A model generated the notes under the pieces. The model was not told where the DNA came from, did not search any database, and worked only from the letters and a program-made list of their open reading frames with translations. DNA of 64,000 nucleotides, taken from Halobacillus yeomjeoni (GTDB lineage Bacteria > Bacillota > Bacilli > Bacillales > Halobacillaceae). Shown here piece by piece: positions 26,779 to 36,376 of this stretch; within the stretch, counting starts at the first letter, position 1, and each line of letters opens with the position of its first letter. The stretch is taken from positions 62,001-126,000 of the forward strand of contig NZ_JAIVAI010000001.1 in NCBI RefSeq assembly GCF_020171525.1, in the 5' to 3' direction. The position numbers and the translations under genes are program-made.

Positions 26779-27255
26779 ATGTTAGGGAAAAAACGTAAAC
26801 TAGGTAAGAAAATCAAAGATATTAAAGTAGGGGAGACTTTCACTACCTCTTCAAGTGTTGAAGACCGTGATCTACTTATGTACTTAGGGCTTACTGATGA
26901 TTCAAACCCTCTATATATTCAACATGATTATGCATCCCAAACTCCTTTTAAACGCCCGGTAGTCCCGACTGTAATGGTTTTTGGCATGGTTTCTTCTATC
27001 ATATCGATGCACTTGCCGGGACCAGGGAGCCACATTACCCATCAAGATTTGTCATACCCTAAACCTGTATATCACTATGCCGAAATAAGGTTCAATGTCG
27101 AAGTGGTAGATGTAGACAGGGAGGAGCACAACCTATCCATGCAGGTAGTCGGATATGACGAAGAAGGAGATGTTGTGATCCAGGGGACATTGAAAGTTCA
27201 ACCTCCTTATGAACCGAAATCTATGAATGCCAGTTCTTTGGAAAATTTTTATTGA
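26779..27255 (+). CDS. MaoC-like hot-dog fold protein (putative enoyl-CoA hydratase family)
   Basis: A 158-residue single hot-dog domain. The hydratase 2 motif is recognisable (LTDDSNPLYIQHDYA, about 34-48), followed by FKRPVVPTVMVFGMVSS, which is like the usual G-x-x-A/V-HGM helix. The motif histidine (normally DxNPxH) is tyrosine here, although Asp and Asn remain. It may be a non-catalytic or altered acyl-CoA binding protein rather than an (R)-specific hydratase. GGAGGTGGG precedes the ATG. It sits alone between mdh and phoP with a terminator on each side and a cre-like site in front. Confidence 0.75.
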   Translation: MLGKKRKLGKKIKDIKVGETFTTSSSVEDRDLLMYLGLTDDSNPLYIQHDYASQTPFKRPVVPTVMVFGMVSSIISMHLPGPGSHITHQDLSYPKPVYHYAEIRFNVEVVDVDREEHNLSMQVVGYDEEGDVVIQGTLKVQPPYEPKSMNASSLENFY

Positions 27256-27259
27256 TCAT

Positions 27260-27288
27260 AAAAAAGACCTGATAAAGGTCTTTTTTTT
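27260..27288 (+). terminator. Rho-independent terminator before phoP
   Basis: A 10-bp stem (AAAAAGACCT and complement), 5-base loop and eight T. Confidence 0.93.
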
Positions 27289-27492
27289 CGGTTCATTTTG
27301 TGGTTTCCAGCCTAATAGAACCGGCTGTTCTATACGACCTTCAAAAGAACAAATAATATCCCCATTCTACTTCCGTTTGTTTTATTTGAGGATTTCTGAC
27401 AATATTAAAGTTAAGTAAAAATTGTTAAGTTCCGTGTTCAAACTCTAATCTTCATTGTATGATGAAGATAAATTGTTGTAGAGGTGATGGCA

Positions 27493-28188
27493 TTGGCTCA
27501 GAAAATTTTAATTGTAGACGATGAAGAATCAATCGTAACATTACTAAAATATAATATTGAACAAGCAGGGTATGACACAGAGGTTGCGTACGATGGAAAA
27601 AGTGCTTTAGAAAAAGCTTCTAACACTAATTTCGACTTGATCGTCCTTGATGTCATGCTGCCTGAGATGGATGGGATGGAAGTTTGTAAATCTCTAAGGC
27701 AATTGAAAGTCGAGACTCCAATTTTAATGTTAACAGCAAAAGATGATGAATTTGATAAAGTGCTCGGCCTGGAGCTTGGGGCTGATGACTATTTGACAAA
27801 ACCATTCAGTCCAAGAGAAGTGGTTGCACGAATCAAAGCGATTTTAAGGCGTATTGTCCGGGAACCTGTTGAGAAGGATAACACTCATATACAAATTGCA
27901 GACTTGTCCATTTATCCTGAACAATATGAGGCCACAATCAAAGGAGACCCACTTACTTTTACACCTAAAGAGTTTGAATTACTCCTATACCTCGCTCAAA
28001 ACATTGGCAGAGTCATGTCACGTGACCAATTGTTAAGTGCTGTCTGGAATTATGATTTCGCTGGTGATACGCGAATTGTGGACGTACATGTAAGTCATCT
28101 GCGTGAGAAAATTGAACCTGAAACTAAAAAGCCTGTTTATATAAAGACCATCCGTGGGCTTGGTTATAAGATGGAGGAGCCGAAATAG
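27493..28188 (+). CDS. phoP: Phosphate response regulator PhoP
   Basis: An OmpR-type response regulator of 231 residues for phosphate starvation. The receiver domain has the acidic pair in ILIVDDEESIV, the phosphorylation aspartate in LIVLDVMLPEMDG near 51, and the lysine in DDYLTKPFSPRE near 102. The winged-helix DNA-binding domain follows (FTPKEFELLLYLAQN, GDTRIVDVHVSHLREKI). TTG at 27493 is chosen because GAGGTG at 27481 is then spaced 6 bases; the ATG at 27487 touches it. The sensor gene phoR begins one base after the stop. Confidence 0.95.
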   Translation: MAQKILIVDDEESIVTLLKYNIEQAGYDTEVAYDGKSALEKASNTNFDLIVLDVMLPEMDGMEVCKSLRQLKVETPILMLTAKDDEFDKVLGLELGADDYLTKPFSPREVVARIKAILRRIVREPVEKDNTHIQIADLSIYPEQYEATIKGDPLTFTPKEFELLLYLAQNIGRVMSRDQLLSAVWNYDFAGDTRIVDVHVSHLREKIEPETKKPVYIKTIRGLGYKMEEPK

Positions 28189-28189
28189 C

Positions 28190-29944
28190 ATGAGATCCAA
28201 TTCAAGACCCATGATGACTTATACAATTTTAATTATTATCGTGATGGTAGGTCTTGGGATATTATTAGCTCAACTAACCAGAAGTTACTTTATAAACATA
28301 TTCGAAGAACGCGTAGAAGTTGAAAGTCAATATTTCGCCACTTACCTAAAAGAGTATTCTGAGGACGAAGACCTCGATCGTGCTGAGTTAAGAGATCTCA
28401 GTGAGCAGTTGAAAACGGCAATGATCTTCAAGTCAGATGAAGATGGAATTATATTGGATACAGTGGATACACTCGGGGATATCAGCGAAGAAGAGAAACA
28501 TATAATTATCGATAGAATCTCGTCTGACAATGTAAGTTTGCGTGAAGGGAAACTTATCAATGATGTTTTCTATGTTCCTCTGGACTTTCAATTGCAAGGT
28601 AAAGATGGCACCTTGGTGTTCCTTGCACCTGCAAGTTCTTTGACTGATATCACTAAGAACATATGGACTTTGATAGGTCTGGTTTTACTGCTTGGATTGT
28701 TGATCATCTTCATGATTGGACATAACATTTTTTCAAAATATATACGACCGATACGAGCAGCTGCAAAAGTATCCAATGAGCTTGCTAAAGGAAATTATAA
28801 AGCACGTACCTATGAAGGGCATTTCGGAGAGGCAGGGCAGTTAAGCCGATCGATCAATATACTGGCAAGAAATTTACAAGAAATGACCAGCACTAAAGGC
28901 ATGCAGGAGAATCAACTAGAGGCGGTCATCAACAACATGGGAAATGGTCTTGTCCTGATTGATGAGCGCGGGTATATCTTATTAGTGAACAAAGCTTTTG
29001 TCGATACATTTGGCGGGGATTCCAGTGAGTATATCAGCTATCTATACCACGATGCCATCCCTCATAAAGCGATTCATGACACTGTGAAAAAAATCTACAT
29101 GTTTGAAGAGACCATCAGTGAGACGTTCCTTCTTCCTGTTCAAATCGATCGTAAACACTTAGAGGTCACCGGAGCTCCTATTTTAAGTGAAGACTATAAA
29201 TGGAAGGGAATTGTATTAGTCTTTCATGATATTACTGAATTAAAACAGTTGGAGCAAATGAGGAAAGACTTTGTGGCCAATGTGTCGCACGAATTGAAAA
29301 CACCGATTACGTCTATACGTGGATTTTCAGAAACGCTGCTTGATGGAGCGATGAAAGACGAAGCTATGCTCGAGCAGTTCTTACAAATCATTCTTAAAGA
29401 GAGTGGTCGTCTTCAGTCCTTAATTCAGGATTTATTGGAGCTCTCAAAACTTGAAAAAGAAGATTTTCATTTGAATATAGAAGAAATGGACTTTCAACGG
29501 TTATTGAACGATTTACTTCCGATTGTCAATCAACATGCAGAAAAGAAAGGTGTAACCATTCATACGGATATCAAAGGAACGACTAAAGTCGAGGGGGACA
29601 CAAGTCGTCTTAAGCAGGTCTTTATGAATCTCCTGACGAATGCGGTCAATTATACCCCTTCAGAAGGTGAGGTTTCCATAGCCTGCACTGAAACTGAAGA
29701 TCACATTGTGGTATCGGTATCTGACAATGGAGTAGGAATTCCAGAAGATGAAATCTCGCGGATATTCGAACGTTTTTATAGAGTCGATAAAGCAAGAAGC
29801 CGTAACTCCGGTGGTACTGGACTCGGGCTTGCGATCGTTAAACATATTGTAGAAGCGCATCAGGGTACCATCCATGTTGAGAGCACAGTCAATGTAGGTA
29901 CGACGTTCCAAGTATCCATCCCTAAGAAATTTACAAAAAATTAA
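28190..29944 (+). CDS. phoR: Phosphate sensor histidine kinase PhoR
   Basis: A 584-residue membrane histidine kinase paired with PhoP. Membrane segments are at about 8-28 and 155-178 with an extracytoplasmic sensor between. A HAMP stretch follows near 180-230, then a PAS domain (about 240-340). The phosphoacceptor is in VANVSHELKTPITSI near 365. ATP-binding boxes are NLLTNAVNYTP, VSDNGVGIPEDEI and GGTGLGLAIVKHI. GGAGGAG inside the end of phoP drives the ATG at 28190. A strong terminator follows. Confidence 0.95.
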   Translation: MRSNSRPMMTYTILIIIVMVGLGILLAQLTRSYFINIFEERVEVESQYFATYLKEYSEDEDLDRAELRDLSEQLKTAMIFKSDEDGIILDTVDTLGDISEEEKHIIIDRISSDNVSLREGKLINDVFYVPLDFQLQGKDGTLVFLAPASSLTDITKNIWTLIGLVLLLGLLIIFMIGHNIFSKYIRPIRAAAKVSNELAKGNYKARTYEGHFGEAGQLSRSINILARNLQEMTSTKGMQENQLEAVINNMGNGLVLIDERGYILLVNKAFVDTFGGDSSEYISYLYHDAIPHKAIHDTVKKIYMFEETISETFLLPVQIDRKHLEVTGAPILSEDYKWKGIVLVFHDITELKQLEQMRKDFVANVSHELKTPITSIRGFSETLLDGAMKDEAMLEQFLQIILKESGRLQSLIQDLLELSKLEKEDFHLNIEEMDFQRLLNDLLPIVNQHAEKKGVTIHTDIKGTTKVEGDTSRLKQVFMNLLTNAVNYTPSEGEVSIACTETEDHIVVSVSDNGVGIPEDEISRIFERFYRVDKARSRNSGGTGLGLAIVKHIVEAHQGTIHVESTVNVGTTFQVSIPKKFTKN

Positions 29945-30024
29945 TGTTGCATTAAATTTATTTTTAAACTTTTTTGGTAAGATAACCATTGAAACCCTTT
30001 CATCCAAGGTGTTTTCTCTTTTTG

Positions 30025-30058
30025 GGCAGAAGCTTCCCTCGCTTCTGCCTTTTTTTTA
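30025..30058 (+). terminator. Rho-independent terminator after phoR
   Basis: A 9-bp stem (GGCAGAAGC and complement), 7-base loop and eight T. Confidence 0.93.
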
Positions 30059-30186
30059 TGGGCAAATCAAAGCTTAAGTATGGCGAAAACTACTGATGCG
30101 TAAAGAGCTGGTGCAGGCAGGTGACATACAATACTTGGATTATCTTTCCTCTTGATGATTCCAGTGAAAGTGATGTGTAATTGAAT

Positions 30187-30212
30187 TGAAACTTTTTTAA
30201 CATAAAATCGTA
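30187..30212 (+). promoter_or_regulatory. Predicted sigma-W (ECF) promoter of hflKC
   Basis: TGAAAC (30187-30192), exactly 16 bp with a T-run behind the -35 element, and CGTA (30209-30212). It is an exact match to the SigW pattern, 36 bp before the hflK start. A sigma-A alternative overlaps it (TTGAAT, 16 bp, TAAAAT at 30181-30208). Confidence 0.7.
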
Positions 30213-30247
30213 ATGTTAATTAACTACATAGAAAAGGGGAAGCCAGT

Positions 30248-31204
30248 ATGAGTGTTAAGCAGATTTACAAATGGATTGGCTTAGGTATGACTGCTGTGTT
30301 GTTGATATTTTTATTTATAACGACATGGTATACAGTAGACGAGTCTGAACAAGCCGTAGTATTGACTTTCGGGGAAGCTGAAGATGGCATTACCGAACCA
30401 GGACTTCATTTTAAAATGCCATGGCCGATTCAGGAAGTGAAAAAGATGTCTAAAGAAACGTTCAGCCTGGACTTTGGTTTTAATGAAGGAGAAGATTCAG
30501 AAGACAAAGTGACGATGATTACCGGGGACGACAAAATTCTTCAGGCTGATTTGGTTGTACAGTGGAAAATCACTGATCCAGAAGGGTATTTATTCGCATC
30601 TGAAAATCCGGAGCAAGTACTATTCAACGCCACATCATCATCTCTTCGCGGCGTAATCGGAAGCAGTGAAATAGATGAAGCCCTGACTTCAGGAAAAGCG
30701 GAAATAGAAAATGAAGTCAGAGAGATGCTGGTGTCGTTGATCGATAGTTATGATATCGGCATTTCCATTATTGATGTGAAATTACAGGAAGTGGATTTAC
30801 CCAATAAAGCAGTTCGAAAAGCATTTACAAAAGTTACGGATGCAAGAGAGCAGAAGCAGAGTAAAGTGAATGAAGCTGAAAAATATGAGAACCAGAAACG
30901 TGAAGAAGCCCTTGGTGAGAAAGACGCCATCATCCAGCGTGCAGAAGGGGACAAAGTCGAACGTATACAGGATGCACGTGGTGCGGTATCCAGGTTCAAT
31001 GCTTTACTTGTGGAATATCAAAACAATAAAGAAATCACCAGGGAGCGTCTTGTAATGGAGACTCTTGAGGAAGTCCTTCCATCCGCAAATGTATATATTA
31101 TGAATGATGATGGAAATACACTGAAGTATCTCCCATTGAATCAAGGGAATATGCAGACATTAGCACCTGGACAAGCCAGTCAAAAGGAGGATGATGAAGA
31201 ATGA
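30248..31204 (+). CDS. hflK: HflK, SPFH/band-7 modulator of FtsH protease
   Basis: A 318-residue protein: an N-terminal membrane anchor (about 10-30), then the SPFH/band-7 domain (SEQAVVLTFGEAEDGITEPGLHFKMPW is its start, near 37), then a charged helical region near 190-270. In E. coli HflK and HflC form a large membrane cage around FtsH. Its ATG is preceded by AAAGGGGAAG. The stop overlaps hflC by ATGA. As I recall it, this pair is absent from the equivalent place in B. subtilis, so it is an insertion between phoR and polA. Confidence 0.92.
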   Translation: MSVKQIYKWIGLGMTAVLLIFLFITTWYTVDESEQAVVLTFGEAEDGITEPGLHFKMPWPIQEVKKMSKETFSLDFGFNEGEDSEDKVTMITGDDKILQADLVVQWKITDPEGYLFASENPEQVLFNATSSSLRGVIGSSEIDEALTSGKAEIENEVREMLVSLIDSYDIGISIIDVKLQEVDLPNKAVRKAFTKVTDAREQKQSKVNEAEKYENQKREEALGEKDAIIQRAEGDKVERIQDARGAVSRFNALLVEYQNNKEITRERLVMETLEEVLPSANVYIMNDDGNTLKYLPLNQGNMQTLAPGQASQKEDDEE

Positions 31205-32127
31205 GTGATGGAACCATTGAATTCAATCAAAAAAAGCCTAAAAACTTCAGGAACTATCTTAAATTAGGAATCACATCTCTCATTATCATCTCTTTGGTTT
31301 TGATAGCGTTGAGTTCAATAACTATTGTAAAGGAAGGCGAATATAAAGTGGTCCGGCAGTTCGGGGATGTCATTAAAATTCACGACGAGCCGGGATTGAA
31401 ATTTAAACTGCCACTCATTCAAGAGGTATCAACCTTATCTAAAAAGAAAATGGTCTATGATGTCGATGAAAAGGAAATTACTACTTTAGATAAAAAGCGG
31501 ATGATTATCGACAATTATGCAATCTGGAGCATTACAGACCCCGAAAAAATGATCTCCAACGCCAGGACAATGATGAACGCTGAAGCGCGGATGGGGGAGT
31601 TCATCTTTTCTATAGTTAGAACCGAATTAGGAAAAATGGATTTCTCTGAAATCATCAACGAAGAAGAAAGCTCAAGAGGAAAATTGAATGAGGAAATCAC
31701 AGCAAAAGTCAATAAGTTCCTAAAGAGAGATAATTACGGGATTGTCGTCAATGATGTACGCATCAAGCGTTCTGATTTACCAGAAGCCAACGAGGAAGCT
31801 GTCTTTACTCAAATGATCACCGATCGGGAGAAAATTGCTCAAGAATACCTGTCTCAAGGGGAAGCTGCGAAAAACAGAATCAGAGCTAAGACAGACCGGG
31901 AAGTGAAAGAAATGTTATCTACTGCACGGGCAGAAGCTGAAAAAATCCGTGCGGAGGGAGAACAGCAGGCAGCGGAAATCTACAATGAAGCTTTTTCGAA
32001 GGACGAGGAATTTTACCAATTGTACCGTACACTGGAATCCTATAAGAAGACCATCGATGGAGAGACGACGATTATACTTCCACAAGACTCACCGTATGCA
32101 AATTTACTATTAGGGTATTTTGAATAA
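31201..32127 (+). CDS. hflC: HflC, SPFH/band-7 modulator of FtsH protease
   Basis: A 308-residue partner of HflK. One membrane segment (about 20-42) is followed by the SPFH domain (KEGEYKVVRQFGDVIKI, then PLIQEV). A long helix rich in A, E, K and R follows (TDREVKEMLSTARAEAEKI), and then the C-terminal segment ILPQDSPYANLLLGYF. Its start overlaps the hflK stop by 4 bases, giving coupled synthesis of the two ring subunits. It ends 89 bases before polA. Confidence 0.92.
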   Translation: MSDGTIEFNQKKPKNFRNYLKLGITSLIIISLVLIALSSITIVKEGEYKVVRQFGDVIKIHDEPGLKFKLPLIQEVSTLSKKKMVYDVDEKEITTLDKKRMIIDNYAIWSITDPEKMISNARTMMNAEARMGEFIFSIVRTELGKMDFSEIINEEESSRGKLNEEITAKVNKFLKRDNYGIVVNDVRIKRSDLPEANEEAVFTQMITDREKIAQEYLSQGEAAKNRIRAKTDREVKEMLSTARAEAEKIRAEGEQQAAEIYNEAFSKDEEFYQLYRTLESYKKTIDGETTIILPQDSPYANLLLGYFE

Positions 32128-32216
32128 GGAGCACCAACACTGCGTCTTTTTCTTCTCTACTATAAACATGGTAGAATGAAGGAAAAGACGTTTTATATAT
32201 GTTGAGGAGTGAGCGC

Positions 32217-34859
32217 ATGGCTGAGAAAGTGGTATTGATAGATGGAAATAGTATAGCGTATCGGGCATTTTTTGCACTGCCGCTATTGAACAATGATAAA
32301 GGCGTTTATACGAACGCAGTGTATGGTTTTACAACGATGCTTCTGAAAATATTAGAGGAGGACAAACCGGATCATCTGCTGGTGGCTTTTGATGCAGGTA
32401 AAACGACTTTCAGACATAAAACGTATGCTGAATACAAAGGCGGACGACAGAAAACTCCTTCTGAGTTGTCTGAGCAATTTCCTGTTCTCAAAGAACTTTT
32501 GGATGCTTTTGATGTGAAATACTATCAATTGGAACAGTATGAAGCTGATGACATCATCGGAACGTTAGCTACCCAGGCGGGCGAGAAAGGGTTGGACGTC
32601 AAAGTGATTTCAGGGGACAAAGACCTTCTCCAACTCGTGAATGATCAGATCAAAGTATCTTTGACGAAAAAAGGGATTACGAATGTAGATACATATGATC
32701 CTGATTTCTTAAAAGAAAAAATGGGTGTACGACCAGATCAAATCATCGATTTGAAAGCTTTGATGGGAGATAGCTCGGATAATATTCCAGGTGTCCCGGG
32801 TGTCGGTGAGAAAACAGCAGTGAAGCTGCTCAGCCAATTTGATCGGTTGGAGAATGTATATGAAAACCTGGATGAAGTCAGCGGAAAAAAGCTGAAGGAA
32901 AAGCTGGAAACGCACAAAGATGATGCATTTATGAGTAAACAGCTGGTGACGATCGAGAGAGAGGCACCTATAGAAATCAAGCTGGAAGACTTGGCTTATG
33001 CAGGGTATCAGACTCCCCAGGTGAGCAAATTCTTTAAAGAACTAGGCTTTCAATCACTCCTTTCCCGCATTCAGGAAGGTGGCGTAGCAGATGAGCAGTC
33101 TGAAGAAGAGTTTCCTGAAATCGAAGTTGAGCTCGTAGAGAACGTCACTACTGATATGTTCACAGGAAAAGAAGCCGTGGTAGTAGAAATGCTTCATGAT
33201 AATTACCATCATTCTCCTGTCGAAGGAATCTCGATCATTAACGATGAGAAGAAGTATGTCTTATCTATTGATCAAGCGAAAGAATCCAAGGCATTTCATG
33301 AATGGGCGGAAGATGCTCAACAGGAAAAATGGGTATTCGATGCAAAGAGGACGCTTGTGTCATTGAAGAAGCATGGCATAAACATCAAAGGAATAACGTT
33401 CGACTTGCTGCTCGCTTCTTACTTGATTAACCCATCAGAAAATCACCACGATATTCCATCGATCAGTCACCGGATGGGGCATACGGCGGTGAAATACGAT
33501 GAAGAAGTGTATGGGAAAGGCGCAAAAATGAAGCGTCCGGACGATGACAAAGTATTTTATGAACATATCAGCCGTAAAGCTTCTATGATTCATGAATTGA
33601 AAAATAGTGTGGAAGATCAATTGAAACAAAACGAACAAGATGAACTCTACAATGAGTTGGAGATGCCTTTGGCTTTGATTCTCGGGGAAATGGAGCACGA
33701 AGGTGTGCAGGTGGACGTGGATCGCTTGAAACAAATGGGTGAAGAACTCGAAGGAAGGTTGAATGTCGTTGAACAGGAAATCTTTGACCTTGCGGGTGAG
33801 TCGTTCAACATGAATTCTCCTAAGCAGTTGGGGCCGATCTTATTTGAAAAGCTGGAACTTCCGGTAATCAAGAAAACAAAGACTGGCTACTCCACTTCAG
33901 CCGATGTGTTGGAACAACTCGAAAATGAACATGAAATCATTCCGAAGATTTTGTTGTACCGCCAATTAGGGAAGTTGAAATCCACGTATATTGAAGGTCT
34001 GCTGAAGGTAGTCCACGAAGATACGGGCAAAATTCATACTCGATTCAATCAGGCATTAACGCAGACAGGGCGTTTAAGTTCTACGGATCCTAACCTGCAA
34101 AATATCCCAATTCGATTAGAAGAAGGAAGGAAAATCAGACAGGCGTTCATTTCTTCAAAAGAGAATTGGGTGATTTTCGCGAGTGACTATTCACAAATCG
34201 AATTGAGAGTACTTGCCCATATTGCCAATGATGAAAAATTGGTAACGGCTTTTAAAGAAGGTCAGGATATTCATACTCAGACAGCGAGTGAGGTTTTTGG
34301 CGTTACTAAAGAAGAAGTGACAAGTGAAATGAGAAGACAGGCAAAAGCCGTAAACTTCGGTATCGTTTATGGCATCAGCGATTATGGTCTTTCTCAAAGC
34401 CTTGGAATCACCCGGAAAGAAGCGAAAGCATTCATTGAGAAATACTTCGAAAGTTATCCAGGAGTCAAAGAGTATATGGATGAGACCGTTCAAGAAGCTA
34501 AACGAACGGGGTATGTCACAACCTTTATGAACCGCCGTCGTTATTTGCCTGATATTAACAGTCGTAACTTCAATAAGCGTGGTTTCGCTGAGCGTACAGC
34601 CATGAACACGCCGATTCAAGGAAGTGCAGCAGATATCATAAAAAAAGCCATGATCGACCTCGACCATCGATTGAAGGAAGAAAATCTGCAGGCGACTATG
34701 CTCTTACAGGTGCACGATGAATTGATTCTCGAAGCACCAGAAGAGGAAGTAGAAAAATTAAAAGATATTGTAGCATCGGTCATGGAGGAAACCGTTTCTC
34801 TGAATGTTCCATTGAAAGTGGATTATTCATACGGACCTACATGGTATGATGCGAAGTAA
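32217..34859 (+). CDS. polA: DNA polymerase I
   Basis: An 880-residue repair polymerase. The N-terminal 5'-3' exonuclease (about 1-290) has IDGNSIAYRAFFALP, QYEADDIIGTLA and GDSSDNIPGVPGVGEKTA. The 3'-5' proofreading domain (about 310-470) lacks the DxE and other carboxylates, as in Bacillus enzymes, so it should be inactive. The polymerase motifs are intact: DYSQIELRVLAHIA (A), RRQAKAVNFGIVYGIS (B) and LLQVHDELILE (C). The ATG at 32217 with GAGGAG 7 bases upstream gives the standard length. It is followed closely by mutM. Confidence 0.97.
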   Translation: MAEKVVLIDGNSIAYRAFFALPLLNNDKGVYTNAVYGFTTMLLKILEEDKPDHLLVAFDAGKTTFRHKTYAEYKGGRQKTPSELSEQFPVLKELLDAFDVKYYQLEQYEADDIIGTLATQAGEKGLDVKVISGDKDLLQLVNDQIKVSLTKKGITNVDTYDPDFLKEKMGVRPDQIIDLKALMGDSSDNIPGVPGVGEKTAVKLLSQFDRLENVYENLDEVSGKKLKEKLETHKDDAFMSKQLVTIEREAPIEIKLEDLAYAGYQTPQVSKFFKELGFQSLLSRIQEGGVADEQSEEEFPEIEVELVENVTTDMFTGKEAVVVEMLHDNYHHSPVEGISIINDEKKYVLSIDQAKESKAFHEWAEDAQQEKWVFDAKRTLVSLKKHGINIKGITFDLLLASYLINPSENHHDIPSISHRMGHTAVKYDEEVYGKGAKMKRPDDDKVFYEHISRKASMIHELKNSVEDQLKQNEQDELYNELEMPLALILGEMEHEGVQVDVDRLKQMGEELEGRLNVVEQEIFDLAGESFNMNSPKQLGPILFEKLELPVIKKTKTGYSTSADVLEQLENEHEIIPKILLYRQLGKLKSTYIEGLLKVVHEDTGKIHTRFNQALTQTGRLSSTDPNLQNIPIRLEEGRKIRQAFISSKENWVIFASDYSQIELRVLAHIANDEKLVTAFKEGQDIHTQTASEVFGVTKEEVTSEMRRQAKAVNFGIVYGISDYGLSQSLGITRKEAKAFIEKYFESYPGVKEYMDETVQEAKRTGYVTTFMNRRRYLPDINSRNFNKRGFAERTAMNTPIQGSAADIIKKAMIDLDHRLKEENLQATMLLQVHDELILEAPEEEVEKLKDIVASVMEETVSLNVPLKVDYSYGPTWYDAK

Positions 34860-34876
34860 GTGAGGGGAATGACACC

Positions 34877-35704
34877 ATGCCGGAACTACCAGAAGTAGAA
34901 ACGGTCAGAAAAACATTACTGAATTTAGTAGTAAACAAAACGATTGAAGATGTTTCCATTCATTGGGGGAACATTATTAAAAAACCGAAAGACCCTGCAG
35001 CCTTTACCAACCTCTTACAAGGACAGACGATTCGAGATATTGACCGAAAAGGTAAGTTTATGATTTTCCATATGGATGATGTCGTTATGGTCTCTCATTT
35101 GAGGATGGAAGGGAAATTCGGGGTGTATGACAGCTCTATTGAAAAGGAGAGGCATACGCACGTCATTTTCCATTTCAAGGATGGGAGTGAACTCCGATAC
35201 AATGACGTTCGGAAATTTGGAACGATGCATGTTTTCAAAAAAGGAGAAGAATGGGCGGAAAAGCCATTGAACCAACTCGGCCCAGATCCATTCGACCCAG
35301 AATTTACGATCGATTACTTTTATGAAAAGCTGCAGCGGACAACCCGGAATATGAAGTCTGTCCTTTTAGATCAATCGGTGGTGGCAGGATTAGGAAATAT
35401 CTATGTGGATGAAGCTTTACACCGGGCAAAAGTCCATCCTGAACGAACAGGGAAGAGTCTGACGAAAGAAGAAGCGGCCCTATTAAGAGAGTCCAGTATA
35501 GAGGTAATTATGGAGGCTGTAGAACAAGGAGGAACAACAATCCGTTCTTATCTTAACAGCCAAGGGGAAATCGGAATGTTCCAACAGCAGCTGCGCGTTT
35601 ATGGAAAGCAGGATTCGCCTTGTTCAACCTGCAGTACTTCAATTATAAAAATAAAAGTCAGTGGTCGGGGGACTCACGTTTGTCCTACTTGTCAAACGAA
35701 GTAA
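34877..35704 (+). CDS. mutM: Formamidopyrimidine-DNA glycosylase
   Basis: A 275-residue base-excision enzyme that removes 8-oxoguanine and cuts at the abasic site. The protein starts MPELPEVETVRK, giving the catalytic N-terminal Pro2 and Glu3. The helix-two-turn-helix has VVAGLGNIYVDEALHRA near 170. The C-terminal zinc finger has CSTC and CPTC. GAGGGG precedes the ATG, 17 bases after polA; the polA-mutM pairing is conserved in Bacillaceae. Confidence 0.97.
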   Translation: MPELPEVETVRKTLLNLVVNKTIEDVSIHWGNIIKKPKDPAAFTNLLQGQTIRDIDRKGKFMIFHMDDVVMVSHLRMEGKFGVYDSSIEKERHTHVIFHFKDGSELRYNDVRKFGTMHVFKKGEEWAEKPLNQLGPDPFDPEFTIDYFYEKLQRTTRNMKSVLLDQSVVAGLGNIYVDEALHRAKVHPERTGKSLTKEEAALLRESSIEVIMEAVEQGGTTIRSYLNSQGEIGMFQQQLRVYGKQDSPCSTCSTSIIKIKVSGRGTHVCPTCQTK

Positions 35705-35761
35705 CACCAAAAGTTTTTGCCCATATACTATTCCACAGCTGATTAAGCAAAGGTGGATGGT

Positions 35762-36364
35762 ATGGGAATTGTCACATTTACTTTTTTATTCGTCATGGCT
35801 GTCAGTATTGATAGTTTCGGAATTGGATGTGTGCTTGGAATTAAACAGATCCGATTAGCTGTCCATGGGATCCTTTTTATTGCGTTATTGTCCGGCACAG
35901 GCTTTCTGACTTCTTCTTATATAGGCCATCTATTACTGCCTTTCGTTTCTCCAGAATATGCAGAGAGATGTGGGGCGGTAGCCTTAATCTGTATCGGGAG
36001 CTACTTTTTGTGGCAGCACTTCCGAAAAGTGGATAGCTCTCAAGCAGTAGAAGAACCCTGGCTTCAGCCGGCTCGTGTTTTGAGTGATCCAGTTGCCGCA
36101 GATGTGGATCGATCAGGGGGGATTCGAGGCAAAGAAGTATGGCTGTTAGGGACAGCTTTATCTTTAGACACGATCGGAGCTGGTATCAGTGGTGCTCTGA
36201 TTGGCGTAGCCCCCTGGACCACTGCAGCGATGATAACGATAGCTACCTTTACAATGTTGTTCTTCGGTATGAAAAGTGGTAATAAGTTAAGTCACAGGGC
36301 GGAGAGTATTTCCATATTGCCTGGAGTCTTACTAATCATCATAGGATTGATCAAGTTAACATAA
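35762..36364 (+). CDS. ytaF: YtaF, MntP-like sporulation membrane protein
   Basis: A 200-residue protein with six predicted membrane helices in two repeats. Each repeat has an acidic 'SxDS/D' type motif (VSIDSFGIGCVLGI near 14; LSLDTIGAGISGALIG near 140). This is the pattern of the MntP/YtaF putative manganese exporter family. In B. subtilis ytaF is a sporulation-associated gene. The ATG at 35762 has AAAGGTGG 5 bases upstream. It lies 12 bases before coaE. Confidence 0.85.
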   Translation: MGIVTFTFLFVMAVSIDSFGIGCVLGIKQIRLAVHGILFIALLSGTGFLTSSYIGHLLLPFVSPEYAERCGAVALICIGSYFLWQHFRKVDSSQAVEEPWLQPARVLSDPVAADVDRSGGIRGKEVWLLGTALSLDTIGAGISGALIGVAPWTTAAMITIATFTMLFFGMKSGNKLSHRAESISILPGVLLIIIGLIKLT

Positions 36365-36376
36365 AGGATGTGTAAA

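Noticed and set aside
27395-27440. PhoP boxes before phoP
   Set aside because: TTAA-rich words repeat, but not with the 11-bp spacing of real PhoP boxes.
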